A stretch of DNA of 9,694 nucleotides from Pseudomonadota bacterium. GTDB lineage: Bacteria; Pseudomonadota; Gammaproteobacteria; Burkholderiales; Burkholderiaceae_B. Shown piece after piece: positions 1 to 7,756 of this stretch; position 1 is the first letter of the stretch, and every line of letters begins with the position of its first letter. The stretch covers positions 1 to 9,694 of the forward strand of contig JAEYVD010000883.1 in the NCBI GenBank assembly GCA_023432075.1, read 5' to 3'. The notes beneath the pieces are model-generated. The model was not told the origin of the DNA, searched no databases, and saw nothing but the letters and a program-made list of their open reading frames with translations. A program made the translations under genes and the position numbers.

Positions 1-334
1 ATTCGACGGTCGTGCGCTTGCCGGGCACGATGGCGATGTCCCAGGTTTCGCCGCCGATATCGGTGCCGGCCTCGAGCGTGACCTTGGGCGAAAAATAGCC
101 CTGGGTGGCCAGCGCCGCCAGCGTCGCGTCGCGCGCGCGCCGGCGCAGGCGGTTGATTTCACCGCCGTCCTGGTCTTCGGCCAGCCGTGCAATCGCATCG
201 ACCGCCTGGGTGATCGCCTGCAGCGCGGCCGGAGGCACGCCCCCGGGGTCCACAATGACTTCCGGGCGCTTGGCCAACGCCTCGCCCGCCAGCATGCACA
301 GTCCTGCCAAAAAGGCGCGGGCAGCCCACCGCAT
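1..334 (-). CDS. tamA: TamA-like outer-membrane assembly protein, 5' part only (runs off the left edge)
   Basis: The minus-strand frame opens with ATG at 334-332 and stays open to the window edge, giving about 111 residues. Residues 1-21 form a signal peptide (basic MRWAAR, hydrophobic core, cleavage after EALA). The mature part has a helical stretch with REI/LRRRARDATLAAL-type character, then ATQGYFSPKV at about 78-87 and a strand ending IVPGKRTTVE. This is the look of the first POTRA domain of TamA in the BamA/TamA (Omp85) family, in which POTRA domains precede an outer-membrane beta-barrel. TamA works with inner-membrane TamB in moving autotransporters and lipids to the outer membrane; tamB would be expected further left, but this cannot be seen. 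The start lies 3 nt after the apbC stop and in the same frame, so translation is probably coupled. The Shine-Dalgarno sequence is weak. A BamA-like or other Omp85 member is the alternative. Confidence 0.8.
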   Translation of the reverse strand, partial: MRWAARAFLAGLCMLAGEALAKRPEVIVDPGGVPPAALQAITQAVDAIARLAEDQDGGEINRLRRRARDATLAALATQGYFSPKVTLEAGTDIGGETWDIAIVPGKRTTVE

Positions 335-337
335 GCT

Positions 338-1426
338 TCAGGTCGGTTGTTGTACGACGATGGAGGGAAACTTTCCGGCCATGTCGCGCGGAAGCGCCGC
401 GACGCCCGCGGCCAGCTTTCGAGCGATCGCGCGGTACAGCGACGCGGCCTCGCTGCCCGCATCGGACACGACGGTCGGCGTGCCGGCATCGGTCTGCTCG
501 CGAATCGCCAGGGTCAGCGGCAGGCTGCCCAGCCACGGCGTCTGGTATTGCTCGGCCATGCGCTGGCCGCCGCCTTCACCGAAGATGTGCTCGGCGTGGC
601 CGCACTGCGAGCAGATGTGGATGGCCATGTTCTCGACCACGCCCAGAATCGGCACCTCCACCTTCTGGAACATCTTCAGGCCCTTGCGCGCGTCCAGCAG
701 CGCCACGTCCTGCGGCGTGGTGACGATGACCGCGCCAACGACCGGCACCTTCTGCGCCAGCGTCAAGGCCACGTCGCCCGTGCCGGGCGGCATGTCGACG
801 ATCAGGTAATCCAGGTCGCGCCAGTTGGTCTGGCGCAGCAGCTGCTCCAGCGCCTGCGTGACCATCGGTCCGCGCCAGATGGCGGGGGAATCGGCATCGA
901 TCAGGAAACCGATGGAGTTGGCCTGCAGGCCGTGGCCGGTCAGGGGCTCCATGCTCTTGTTGTCCAGGCTTTCGGGACGGCCGGAGATCCCCAGCATCGT
1001 CGGCACGCTGGGGCCGTAGATATCGGCGTCCAGCAGGCCGACCTTTGCGCCTTCGGCCGCCAGGGCCAGCGCCAGGTTCACGGCGGTGGTGCTCTTGCCC
1101 ACGCCGCCCTTGCCGGAAGCGACCGCAATAATGTTGCGCACGTTGGGCAGCGGCTTCAGGCCCTTCTGCACCGCGTGGGCACCGACCTTCCAGGTAACGG
1201 TGACCTGCGCATCGGGCGCGCCGGCTTGCGCCAGCGCGCGCACGGCGATGTCGCGGACCTGTTCGCGGACGGCGTCGGCGGGATATCCCAGCTCCAGCGT
1301 CAACGCGACACGGCCGCCAGCCAGTTGAATGTCACGATCTTTTACAGAAACACCCAAATCCAAACCGGTATTCGGGTCTTGCGCGGCGCGCAGTGCGGCG
1401 CGGATGTTTTCTATCGTTATACTCAT
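338..1426 (-). CDS. apbC: Iron-sulfur cluster carrier protein ApbC (Mrp family P-loop ATPase)
   Basis: The 362-aa product matches the usual length of ApbC/Mrp proteins, which bind a [4Fe-4S] cluster at a dimer interface and pass it to apo-proteins in the cytoplasm. An N-terminal MIP18/DUF59-like domain spans about residues 3-80. The deviant Walker A motif GKGGVGKST is at 105-113, DADIYGPSVP (switch region) at 133-142 and VDMPPGTGD at 210-218. The CSQC motif with the cluster-ligand cysteines is at C272 and C275, followed by IFGEGGG. I chose the ATG at 1426 (MSITIENIRAAL) because an extension to 1525 adds 33 residues of non-family sequence and covers the divergent gene start. The gene is followed after 3 nt by the tamA-like gene, an arrangement that points to co-transcription. 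No clear promoter was found in the 101-bp divergent gap. Confidence 0.97.
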   Translation of the reverse strand: MSITIENIRAALRAAQDPNTGLDLGVSVKDRDIQLAGGRVALTLELGYPADAVREQVRDIAVRALAQAGAPDAQVTVTWKVGAHAVQKGLKPLPNVRNIIAVASGKGGVGKSTTAVNLALALAAEGAKVGLLDADIYGPSVPTMLGISGRPESLDNKSMEPLTGHGLQANSIGFLIDADSPAIWRGPMVTQALEQLLRQTNWRDLDYLIVDMPPGTGDVALTLAQKVPVVGAVIVTTPQDVALLDARKGLKMFQKVEVPILGVVENMAIHICSQCGHAEHIFGEGGGQRMAEQYQTPWLGSLPLTLAIREQTDAGTPTVVSDAGSEAASLYRAIARKLAAGVAALPRDMAGKFPSIVVQQPT

Positions 1427-1494
1427 GTCACTATGGTTCCGTAGGCAGCGCGGCGTCTGCGGGCCGCCATCCCCTAAAGGATAGCGGATACACG

Positions 1495-1522
1495 GGAACC
1501 TTTCGCTGCGTTTTGCATCCGA
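1495..1522 (+). promoter_or_regulatory. Possible ECF-sigma (sigma-E-like) promoter
   Basis: GGAACCT at 1495-1501, a 16-nt spacer, then TCCGA at 1518-1522 resembles the sigma-E pattern (GGAACTT, about 16 nt, TCtgA). Transcription would start about at the ATG at 1528, so the mRNA would be leaderless, consistent with the absence of a Shine-Dalgarno sequence there. The match is imperfect and the call is an inference. Confidence 0.25.
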
Positions 1523-1527
1523 CATTC

Positions 1528-1803
1528 ATGACCAACACACTTATCCGCTTCTTTCGTGCCGTCTTATTCGCCGCCCTGGCCTTGATCGGCATGGCGATGG
1601 CGCTGGTGTTCATGCTTTCCACGGCATTCGCCGTGGCGATCCTTTATGTGGTCGCCAAGGTGCGCGGCAAGCCCTTCGGCGTTCGCGCCTATTGGAGCCA
1701 GCGCCAAGGCGCCCGCCCTGGACCCTTCCAGTCCGCCACCGCTCCGTTTGCCACGCAACCGCGTGGCGACGTGATCGACGTCGAGGCCCGCGAAATCCGC
1801 TGA
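1528..1803 (+). CDS. Small hypothetical inner-membrane protein (91 aa)
   Basis: I do not recognise a named family. The protein begins MTNTLIRFFR and has a long hydrophobic stretch over about residues 8-45 (AVLFAALALIG and MALVFMLSTAFAVAILYVV), enough for two closely spaced membrane segments or one long one. A basic loop KVRGKPFGVR follows, then a polar tail ending GDVIDVEAREIR. ATG at 1528 is chosen because earlier in-frame starts run antisense through the apbC start and encode unlikely sequence. No Shine-Dalgarno sequence is visible just upstream. It is divergent from apbC and lies 223 bp before metG, separated by a hairpin. The hydrophobic pattern and the stop position make a real gene likely; the function is unknown. 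Confidence 0.75.
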   Translation: MTNTLIRFFRAVLFAALALIGMAMALVFMLSTAFAVAILYVVAKVRGKPFGVRAYWSQRQGARPGPFQSATAPFATQPRGDVIDVEAREIR

Positions 1804-1818
1804 CGGCGGTTTTCCACT

Positions 1819-1844
1819 AGCTTGCGCGTAAATCCGCGCAAGCT
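1819..1844 (+). terminator. Perfect 10-bp hairpin after the small membrane protein gene
   Basis: AGCTTGCGCG (1819-1828) and CGCGCAAGCT (1835-1844) are exact reverse complements around the 6-nt loop TAAATC. The hairpin begins 15 nt after the stop codon. No T-run follows on either strand, so if it terminates transcription it is not a classic intrinsic terminator. It may instead protect a 3' end. Confidence 0.45.
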
Positions 1845-1979
1845 GGCCGTTGCGTGTTGCGCAAGGTCGCACGAAACGCCCCGGCCACGTTTCCCTCAAC
1901 CCGCCTGATTCGCGTCAATGCGATGGGCGGGTTGTGTGCTTTCCGGCCCCCCGCCGCGGGCAGGCCTGCGCGCTTGCCC

Positions 1980-1985
1980 TAAAAT
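1980..1985 (+). promoter_or_regulatory. Possible -10 element for metG
   Basis: TAAAAT lies 41 nt before the metG ATG, in the context CCCTAAAATGG. No convincing -35 hexamer is present 16-18 nt upstream, so this is only a weak candidate. Confidence 0.25.
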
Positions 1986-2026
1986 GGCCGCCAAATCCCT
2001 TTTCCCCTCAACCTCAGTCGACAACC

Positions 2027-4093
2027 ATGTCTCGCACCCTCTTTGTCACCACTGCGCTGCCCTACGCCAACGGATCCTTCCACATCGGCCACATCATGGA
2101 GTACATCCAGGCCGATATCTGGGTTCGTTCGATGCGAATGGCGGGCCACACGGTGCACTTTGTGGGTGCGGACGACGCGCACGGCGCGCCGATCATGCTG
2201 AAGGCCGAGAAGGAAGGCATCACGCCGCAGGCGCTGGTTGCGCGCTACGCGGCCGAGCGTCCCCAGTATCTGAACGGCTTTCACATCCGCTTTGACCACT
2301 GGCACTCGACTGACTCGGCGGAAAACGTCGCGCTGTCGCAGGACATCTACCGCGCCCTGAAAGCCCAGGACCTGATCGAAACGCGCTCCATCGAGCAGTT
2401 CTACGATCCGGTCAAGGGCATGTTCCTGGCCGACCGCTACATCAAGGGCGAGTGCCCCAAGTGCCATGCGAAGGACCAGTACGGCGACTCCTGCGAGGTC
2501 TGCGGCGCGGTCTACGCGCCCACCGAACTGATCAACCCGTATTCCGCGCTGACGGGCGCCACGCCCGTGCTGAAGTCTTCCGACCATTTCTTCTTCAAGC
2601 TGTCCGACCCGCGCTGCGTCGAATTCCTGCAGCAGTGGACCACGGGTTCCAACAAGGCGGGCGCCAAGCACCTGCAGCCGGAAATGCTGGCCAAAACGCG
2701 CGAGTGGCTGGGCGGCGAAGACGGCGAAGCCAAGCTGGGCGACTGGGACATTTCCCGCGATGCGCCTTACTTCGGCATCGAGATCCCTGACGCGCCGGGC
2801 AAGTATTTCTACGTCTGGCTGGACGCGCCGGTGGGCTACCTGGCGTCGCTCAAGTCGTATTGCGCGGTCAAGGGCATGGACTTCGATGCCCTGCTCGACC
2901 CCAACGGCGACACCGAACAGGTCCACTTCATCGGCAAGGACATCGTGTACTTCCACGCGCTGTTCTGGCCCGCCATGCTGAAGTTCGCCGGCCGCAAGAC
3001 GCCGGACGCCGTCAACGTGCACGGCTTCATCACCGTCAGCGGCGAAAAGATGTCCAAGAGCCGCGGCACCGGCATTTCGCCGCTGCGCTACCTGGAACTC
3101 GGCATGAATGCCGAATGGATGCGCTACTACATTGCCGCCAAGCTGAACGCGCGCGTCGAAGACGTGGACTTCAATCCCGAGGACTTCATCGCGCGGGTGA
3201 ACAGCGACCTGGTCGGCAAGTACGTCAACATCGCCAGCCGCGCCGCCAGCTTCATCACCAAGCACTTTGACGGCGTGCTGGGCTATTCGGGCGACACGGC
3301 CGCGCTGTCCGCCGAATACGCCGAGCAGGCCGAGTCGATCCGCGCCGCATTCGAAGCCCGCGAATACAACCGCGCCATCCGCGAGATCATGGCCTACGCC
3401 GACCGCATCAACCAGGCGTTCGACACCGCGCAGCCGTGGGTGCTGGCCAAGGGTCTGGCCACGGCCGAAGACGCGCAGAAGGCCGCGCTGCAGGACATCT
3501 GCTCGCGCTCGCTGGCCGGCTTCAAGGCCCTGTCGGTGATGCTGGCCCCGGTGCTGCCCCAGCTCGCCGAACGCGTTGCGCTGGAATTGTTCGGCGCGCA
3601 GGCGCCCTTCACGTGGGCCGATGCCGCGGTGCTGCCGCAGCGCGTCGCGCCGTTCAAGCATCTGATGCAGCGTGTCGAGCCGCAGATGCTGGAAGACCTG
3701 TTCGAGCCGCCCGCCGCGCCCGCCGTGGTGCCGGGCGGCGAGCCGCTGGCCGAGACCATCTCCATCGACGACTTCGCGCGCGTCGACCTGCGCATCGCGC
3801 AGATCGTCAATTGCGAACACGTCGAAGGCTCGACCAAGCTGCTGCGCCTGACGCTGGACGTGGGCGAAGGCCGCCACCGCAACGTGTTCTCGGGCATCAA
3901 GTCGGCCTACAAGCCCGAAGACCTAATCGGCAAGCTGACCGTCATGGTTGCCAACCTGGCTCCGCGCAAGATGAAGTTCGGCGTGTCCGAAGGCATGGTG
4001 CTGGCTGCCAGCCATGCGGATGAAGCCGTGGATGCCGGCATCTACGTGCTGGAGCCGTTCCCCGGCGCCAAGCCCGGCATGCGCGTGCGCTAA
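2027..4093 (+). CDS. metG: Methionine--tRNA ligase (MetRS)
   Basis: This 688-aa class I aminoacyl-tRNA synthetase charges tRNA-Met with methionine in the cytoplasm. The HIGH motif is at residues 19-22 in [12 protein letters not shown] zinc knuckle CPKC...CEVC uses C143, C146, C156 and C159, the one-zinc, four-cysteine arrangement of the E. coli type. KMSKS is at 341-345. The anticodon-binding helical domain follows. The C-terminal EMAP-II/Trbp111-like tRNA-binding domain begins near 578 ([17 protein letters not shown]) and ends with [15 protein letters not shown], a domain that also dimerises the enzyme. The length fits the E. coli class (about 676 aa). ATG at 2027 gives [16 protein letters not shown], the usual start; upstream in-frame sequence is non-coding in character. 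The gene is probably monocistronic, with a strong hairpin terminator 15 nt after the stop. Confidence 0.99.
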   Translation: MSRTLFVTTALPYANGSFHIGHIMEYIQADIWVRSMRMAGHTVHFVGADDAHGAPIMLKAEKEGITPQALVARYAAERPQYLNGFHIRFDHWHSTDSAENVALSQDIYRALKAQDLIETRSIEQFYDPVKGMFLADRYIKGECPKCHAKDQYGDSCEVCGAVYAPTELINPYSALTGATPVLKSSDHFFFKLSDPRCVEFLQQWTTGSNKAGAKHLQPEMLAKTREWLGGEDGEAKLGDWDISRDAPYFGIEIPDAPGKYFYVWLDAPVGYLASLKSYCAVKGMDFDALLDPNGDTEQVHFIGKDIVYFHALFWPAMLKFAGRKTPDAVNVHGFITVSGEKMSKSRGTGISPLRYLELGMNAEWMRYYIAAKLNARVEDVDFNPEDFIARVNSDLVGKYVNIASRAASFITKHFDGVLGYSGDTAALSAEYAEQAESIRAAFEAREYNRAIREIMAYADRINQAFDTAQPWVLAKGLATAEDAQKAALQDICSRSLAGFKALSVMLAPVLPQLAERVALELFGAQAPFTWADAAVLPQRVAPFKHLMQRVEPQMLEDLFEPPAAPAVVPGGEPLAETISIDDFARVDLRIAQIVNCEHVEGSTKLLRLTLDVGEGRHRNVFSGIKSAYKPEDLIGKLTVMVANLAPRKMKFGVSEGMVLAASHADEAVDAGIYVLEPFPGAKPGMRVR

Positions 4094-4108
4094 GCTGCGC
4101 CCCCATGC

Positions 4109-4136
4109 AAAGAGCCCGCAAACGCGGGCTCTTTTT
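4109..4136 (+). terminator. Intrinsic terminator of metG, probably shared with convergent trhO
   Basis: AAAGAGCCCGC (4109-4119) pairs perfectly with GCGGGCTCTTT (4124-4134) around the loop AAAC, and the plus strand ends in TTTTT. The left arm starts with AAA, so read from the minus strand the hairpin also ends in a short T-run. It lies between two convergent stop codons (4093 and 4157). Confidence 0.93.
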
Positions 4137-4156
4137 CGTTGCAGCGCCGGATCGGA

Positions 4157-4894
4157 TCAGGCGTTGCTGGGCGCCAGCGCCGGATCCAGCGAGACCCGTT
4201 CGTCGAATACGAAGCACTTGCCGTCGTAGCCGGGACCGCCCGTTTCCTCGAAGTACTTGAGGATGCCGCCGTCGAGCTGGTAGACGTTTTCGATGCCGGC
4301 TTCGTTCATGTAGATAGCCGCCTTTTCGCAGCGGATGCCGCCCGTGCAGAAGCTGACGACGGTCTTGCCCTCGAGCTGGGCGCGGTTGGCGTCCACCGCG
4401 GCGGGAAACTGCGTAAACCGTTCAATACGCCAGTCGATCGCGTTCTTGAAAGTGCCCTCGTCCACCTCGAAGGCGTTGCGCGTGTCCAGCATGACGACGG
4501 GCCGGCCATCGTCGTCGACGCCCGCCTCCAGCCAGCGCGCCAGCGTGTGCGCATCGACGCCGGGCGCGCGGCCCGCCGCCGGGCGGATGGCGGGGTGGTT
4601 CATGCGAATGATTTCGCGCTTGATCTTGACCAGCAGCTTGCGAAAAGGGACGCCAGTGCTGTGGCTGAATTTGACCTCCAGGTCCGCGAAGCGGGCATCG
4701 GCGCGCAGGCCAAGCAGGAAGGTGTCGATGCCGTCGGCCGCGCCCGCGAGGAACAGGTTGATGCCTTCCCCGGCGAGCAGGATCGTTCCCTTGAGCCCGG
4801 CGGCGCCCGCCTCGGCGAGCAAGCGCGCGCGAAGATCGGGCAGTTCATCCAGCGCAACGAATTTGTAAGCGGCGATATTGACGACGGCAGTCAT
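4157..4894 (-). CDS. trhO: tRNA uridine(34) hydroxylase TrhO, rhodanese family (YceA/UPF0176), short form
   Basis: The product (245 aa) belongs to the YceA/UPF0176 family, which hydroxylates U34 of certain tRNAs toward 5-hydroxyuridine, the precursor of cmo5U/mcmo5U. The N-terminal ferredoxin-like domain contains [12 protein letters not shown] (about 35-46). The rhodanese domain follows, with [12 protein letters not shown] (133-144) and the catalytic loop [12 protein letters not shown] (181-192), with Cys183 as the likely active residue and Cys189 beside it. The family line [12 protein letters not shown] is at 206-217. The protein ends soon after CFVFDERV, whereas the E. coli enzyme (about 350 aa) carries an extra C-terminal cysteine-rich part. 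ATG at 4894 ([12 protein letters not shown]) is the family start; the longer frame reaches back into the upstream lipoprotein gene. It lies 52 nt downstream of the META/DUF4377 lipoprotein gene. Confidence 0.95.
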   Translation of the reverse strand: MTAVVNIAAYKFVALDELPDLRARLLAEAGAAGLKGTILLAGEGINLFLAGAADGIDTFLLGLRADARFADLEVKFSHSTGVPFRKLLVKIKREIIRMNHPAIRPAAGRAPGVDAHTLARWLEAGVDDDGRPVVMLDTRNAFEVDEGTFKNAIDWRIERFTQFPAAVDANRAQLEGKTVVSFCTGGIRCEKAAIYMNEAGIENVYQLDGGILKYFEETGGPGYDGKCFVFDERVSLDPALAPSNA

Positions 4895-4946
4895 GGCAAA
4901 GCAGTGAAGATGGACGACGAAGCCCGTAATAGTAATCGCTGGGGGC

Positions 4947-5738
4947 TCAGTGGCTGACGACCTGCTGCTCGACCACAGCGTCCAGCACCCAATGCACCGG
5001 CGCGGCGCCCACCGGGTTGGGTTCGTCAGCCTCGACCACGCGCAGCCGGTAGCGCACGCCGGACTGGTAATTGAAGCCGGTGATCTGGCCATGCCAGACC
5101 TGCCACGGCTGGGACGGATCATCCCGCACCAGAAAGCACAGGGCGCGGCCGACGCCGGTATCGCAGGGCACACGCGTGGCATCGACGTAGATCAGCTTGG
5201 CGCCTCCCTGGCCGCCCGCCACCGAGTCCACGCGGCGGTCGAAGTCCAGCGTGTCGCCCGAGCGGAGCTTCCATGTCATGCGCTGCGGATTATTGGCGTA
5301 ATCGAGCGAGCTGGCGGTGATGCTTGTGAGCGACGCCAGGAAATCGCGCTCGATCGCCATGGCCTGCGGCGCGCAGGCGATCTCGGTGGACACCGGATTG
5401 CCTCGCACGATCAGGAGTCCGTTGGCGAAGGTGTACGGCGCATTGAACGAATTGCAGCCGGAGTACCCCAGCATTCGGGGCGAGCCCTTGTCATGGACGA
5501 ACGCCACCGAGATGGACCGCTCGGATGCCGACGGATGCGGCACGGGGCGCAGGGCCCCGCCCGGCAGCACCCAGCGCACCAGATCCCAGTTTGTCTGCAC
5601 CAGGACATCGGAGGCCGACGCCGGCTGGAAACGCGGATCCTGCCCATCGGCCGCGCGCATTGGCGGCGACGAGCAGGCAACGAGACCCGCGCACAGCAGG
5701 ACGGGCGCCAGGCGGCGCAGAAGACGGGGTGCTCGCAT
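4947..5738 (-). CDS. META-domain lipoprotein with C-terminal DUF4377-like domain
   Basis: The product has 263 aa. The signal peptide [22 protein letters not shown] has a lipobox LVAC with Cys22 as the lipidated residue, so an envelope lipoprotein is expected. The META domain (HslJ-like) spans about 45-168, with TNWDLVRW (49-56), [12 protein letters not shown] (92-103) and [16 protein letters not shown] (119-134). The part from about 182, [15 protein letters not shown] through [19 protein letters not shown], looks like DUF4377, often paired with META domains. ATG at 5738 is chosen over the TTG at 5759 because it starts the signal peptide directly and has GAGG 6 nt upstream. It lies 38 nt after the related single-META gene and 52 nt before trhO. 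META proteins such as HslJ have been linked to heat or novobiocin resistance; the exact role here is unknown. Confidence 0.88.
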   Translation of the reverse strand: MRAPRLLRRLAPVLLCAGLVACSSPPMRAADGQDPRFQPASASDVLVQTNWDLVRWVLPGGALRPVPHPSASERSISVAFVHDKGSPRMLGYSGCNSFNAPYTFANGLLIVRGNPVSTEIACAPQAMAIERDFLASLTSITASSLDYANNPQRMTWKLRSGDTLDFDRRVDSVAGGQGGAKLIYVDATRVPCDTGVGRALCFLVRDDPSQPWQVWHGQITGFNYQSGVRYRLRVVEADEPNPVGAAPVHWVLDAVVEQQVVSH

Positions 5739-5776
5739 GCGGGGCCTCGAATCGAACAAGCGGTCAGCGTAAGGGC

Positions 5777-6304
5777 TCAGGGGGTCGGGGGATCCTGGCG
5801 GCGCTCGAACTCCAGCACATCGCCGCCGCGCAGGTTGAACGTCAGGTGACGCGGCGCGCCGCCGCTGTCCAGCGTGAACGTATCGATGACGCGTAGGGCT
5901 CGCAGGTAATCGGCTTCCAGCTTCGCGCGTTCGGGCGGCACGCAGGCCATGCGCGTGGAGGCGGGCGCGTCGATGACGAGCTTGTTGCGCTCGAGCTTGT
6001 ACGTGCCCGTGTAACGGTTGCAGCCGGAAAATCCATTGACCTGGTATTGCTTACCCTGCGCGAGAAAGGTCAGGCGAATGGGTTCGCCGTTGTCGCCATG
6101 GGGAATGTCGCGCAGCGCGCCGCCGGGTTGCGCCCAGCGGACCAGTTCCCAACTCGTCTGCGCCAGCGAATCCTTGCTGGTGGCGGCGCTGGCGGCTGCG
6201 GCGCCTTCAGGGCGCGCGCCGCCGGTGCCGGCGCAACCGGCCAACGCCGCGGCCAGCAGCGCGAGACAGAGCAATCTGCCGTGCGTGGACAGGTTAGTGG
6301 GCAT
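5777..6304 (-). CDS. META-domain (HslJ-like) lipoprotein
   Basis: The product has 175 aa. The signal peptide MPTNLSTHGRLLCLALLAA ends in the lipobox LAGC with Cys24. After a short Ala/Gly-rich linker comes one META domain to the C-terminus, with QTSWELVRWAQPGGALRDIP, NGFSGCNRYTGTY and the TRMACVPPERAKLEADYL segment, ending GGDVLEFERR. It shares its pattern closely with the neighbouring META/DUF4377 protein, so the two look like a local duplication. ATG at 6304 is preferred because the 95 extra residues of the longer frame are not signal-like and run through the divergent regulatory gap; GGAG is about 8 nt upstream. It is probably the first gene of a unit continuing into the second lipoprotein gene and perhaps trhO. 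The function is unknown beyond a probable envelope role. Confidence 0.9.
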   Translation of the reverse strand: MPTNLSTHGRLLCLALLAAALAGCAGTGGARPEGAAAASAATSKDSLAQTSWELVRWAQPGGALRDIPHGDNGEPIRLTFLAQGKQYQVNGFSGCNRYTGTYKLERNKLVIDAPASTRMACVPPERAKLEADYLRALRVIDTFTLDSGGAPRHLTFNLRGGDVLEFERRQDPPTP

Positions 6305-6610
6305 GGACGGGACTCCAATTGGTTCGTACCGTCGTACTGTAACCGGCCTCGCCCAGAGACGCGATTTTCTCCGTCCGACAGCGGTATCCAAAAGATGCAC
6401 GGTTGAGCCGGAGGTTCTAACGCTGATGATCTCCGGTTCTGCATCGAATGCCGCATGGCGGGGGGTCAGGGCGGCGCGCAGAATCGATGACAGTTGATGA
6501 CTCCGGCCTAAAAAGTAATACAGGGAAAGAGGAAGCGGAGCCCGCGACGACCGCATGCGCAGTGTCCGGCCCATCGGGCCTGAGAACAATATCGACCGGG
6601 GAGATGCGCG
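6305..6610. other. Divergent intergenic gap (306 bp) between lipoprotein and acyltransferase genes
   Basis: This stretch carries the promoters for both neighbours. On the minus strand, TTGGAT (6386-6391) and GAAAAT (6364-6369), 16 nt apart, could serve the META genes. On the plus strand, TTGATG (6494-6499) and TAATAC (6516-6521), 16 nt apart, could serve the acyltransferase. A small GGCCC/GGGCC hairpin (6568-6580) and a palindrome CGCATGCG lie in the acyltransferase leader. I see no convincing small gene. All promoter calls here are weak. Confidence 0.35.
6321..6344. promoter_or_regulatory. Imperfect inverted repeat upstream of the META lipoprotein gene
   Basis: GGTT-C-GTAC at 6321-6329 faces GTAC-TG-TAACC at 6334-6344, an imperfect dyad 17 nt upstream of the ATG at 6304. 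It falls in the untranslated leader and could be an operator or a leader hairpin. The arms are unequal, so chance is possible. Confidence 0.2.
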
Positions 6611-7756
6611 ATGGGCTTCTTGAGAACCTTACTGGCACTGTCAGTGGTGCTGGACCATCTGGGTGGCGGCTACGCGGACCATCTGGTTGGCGGCAGGCTT
6701 GCCGTGCAGCTCTTCTATGTCATCTCCGGCTTCCTGATTTCGTATGTGCTGACGGCAACGGACCACTACCAAGGCGCCACCGGCAAATTCTACGCAAACC
6801 GCTCCCTGCGGCTTTTCCCCATCTACCTGGCGGTGGCCGCATTGACGCTCACGGCCCACATCGTGAGCGGCGGCTCGTTCTTCCGCATCTACGAAGCCCT
6901 GCCCTTCAGCGCCGAAGTCTTCCTGTTCCTGTCGAACCTCTTCATCTTTGGCCAGGATTGGCTGATGTTTTTCGGCATCCGCGACTCTGCCCTGGCCTTC
7001 ACGGGCAGCTTCGCCAATAGCGACGTGCCGCTGTACAAAGGCCTGCTGGTGCCGCAGGCCTGGACGCTGGGCGTCGAAATGAGCTTCTACCTGGTGGCGC
7101 CGTTCATCCTGCGTTCGCCGCGCAAGCTGCTGGCGTTGCTGGCGGCATCGCTCGCCCTGCGCGCGATCCTGATCTGGACCGGGGTCGGGCGTTCCGATCC
7201 CTGGACCTACCGCTTTTTCCCCACGGAGCTGGCGCTGTTCTTGATCGGCTCACTGTCGCACCAGGTGCTGTTGCCGCGGATGAAGGCGTGGACGCAGCGC
7301 GTCAAGCGCCTGCCCGAGCTGGGCACCGGCGTCCTGTTCCTCTACGTGGTGGCGCATTTCTCGATCGGCATCAATCCGACCGTGCGCGATGGGCTGGCTG
7401 TCCTGCTGTTTGCCGCGCTGCTGCCGCTGGCGTTCCTGTTCCAGTCGCGCCACCGGCTGGACAAGGCAATCGGCGAGCTGAGCTATCCGCTCTACATCTG
7501 TCACATGCTGGTGATCATGGCGTTCAGCTGGCTGATGCACGACGTCCAGGAACACCAGCCCATGCTGTTCGCGGCCATGGCGATCACGGGTTGCATCGGA
7601 TTCTCGGCGGTCTTGAACTACCTGATCGCGGACCCGGTGGAGCGCCTGCGCAGCCGCCTACGTACCGATCCGGCGGGCGTCACCGCGCCCGCGGATGCCT
7701 CGCGGCGCCCGCAGGCGCCCGCGCAGCCGATAGGGACTATTCACCGCGTGCCTTGA
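6611..7756 (+). CDS. Membrane acyltransferase, AT3 family (OafA/YrhL-like)
   Basis: This 381-aa integral membrane protein of the acyltransferase-3 family has about ten hydrophobic segments. Family signatures are visible: the N-terminal RTLLALSVVLDH with the likely catalytic His16, FYVISGFLIS at 35-44, NRSLRLFPIY at 63-72 (the conserved Arg-rich loop), and WTLGVEMSFY at 151-160 with Glu156. A late SYPLYICHMLVI segment is also typical. Members transfer acetyl or other acyl groups from the cytoplasmic side onto sugars of O-antigen, capsule, peptidoglycan or exported polysaccharide; the substrate here cannot be told. No SGNH domain is fused, so it is the stand-alone form. GGGGAG lies 7 nt before ATG 6611, which fixes the start; an ATG at 6604 is in another frame. 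No polysaccharide genes flank it. The 3' end overlaps the XRE gene by 20 nt. Confidence 0.93.
   Translation: MGFLRTLLALSVVLDHLGGGYADHLVGGRLAVQLFYVISGFLISYVLTATDHYQGATGKFYANRSLRLFPIYLAVAALTLTAHIVSGGSFFRIYEALPFSAEVFLFLSNLFIFGQDWLMFFGIRDSALAFTGSFANSDVPLYKGLLVPQAWTLGVEMSFYLVAPFILRSPRKLLALLAASLALRAILIWTGVGRSDPWTYRFFPTELALFLIGSLSHQVLLPRMKAWTQRVKRLPELGTGVLFLYVVAHFSIGINPTVRDGLAVLLFAALLPLAFLFQSRHRLDKAIGELSYPLYICHMLVIMAFSWLMHDVQEHQPMLFAAMAITGCIGFSAVLNYLIADPVERLRSRLRTDPAGVTAPADASRRPQAPAQPIGTIHRVP

Noticed and set aside
347..1444. A 365-codon plus-strand frame opposite apbC
   Set aside because: It is antisense to a clear ApbC with all motifs. The His/Arg/Gln-rich translation has no recognisable domain.
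1979..3877. A 632-codon open frame on the minus strand opposite metG
   Set aside because: It lies wholly antisense to an unmistakable MetRS gene. Its Ala/Arg/Val/Gly-rich, repetitive protein is typical of mirror frames in high-GC DNA.
4950..5849. A 299-codon plus-strand frame opposite the META/DUF4377 lipoprotein
   Set aside because: It is a mirror frame of a gene with signal peptide, lipobox and domain motifs, and has no domain of its own.
6408..6436. CCGGAG/CTCCGG inverted repeat in the lipoprotein-acyltransferase gap
   Set aside because: Only 6 bp arms with a 17-nt loop in GC-rich DNA; chance is the simpler explanation.
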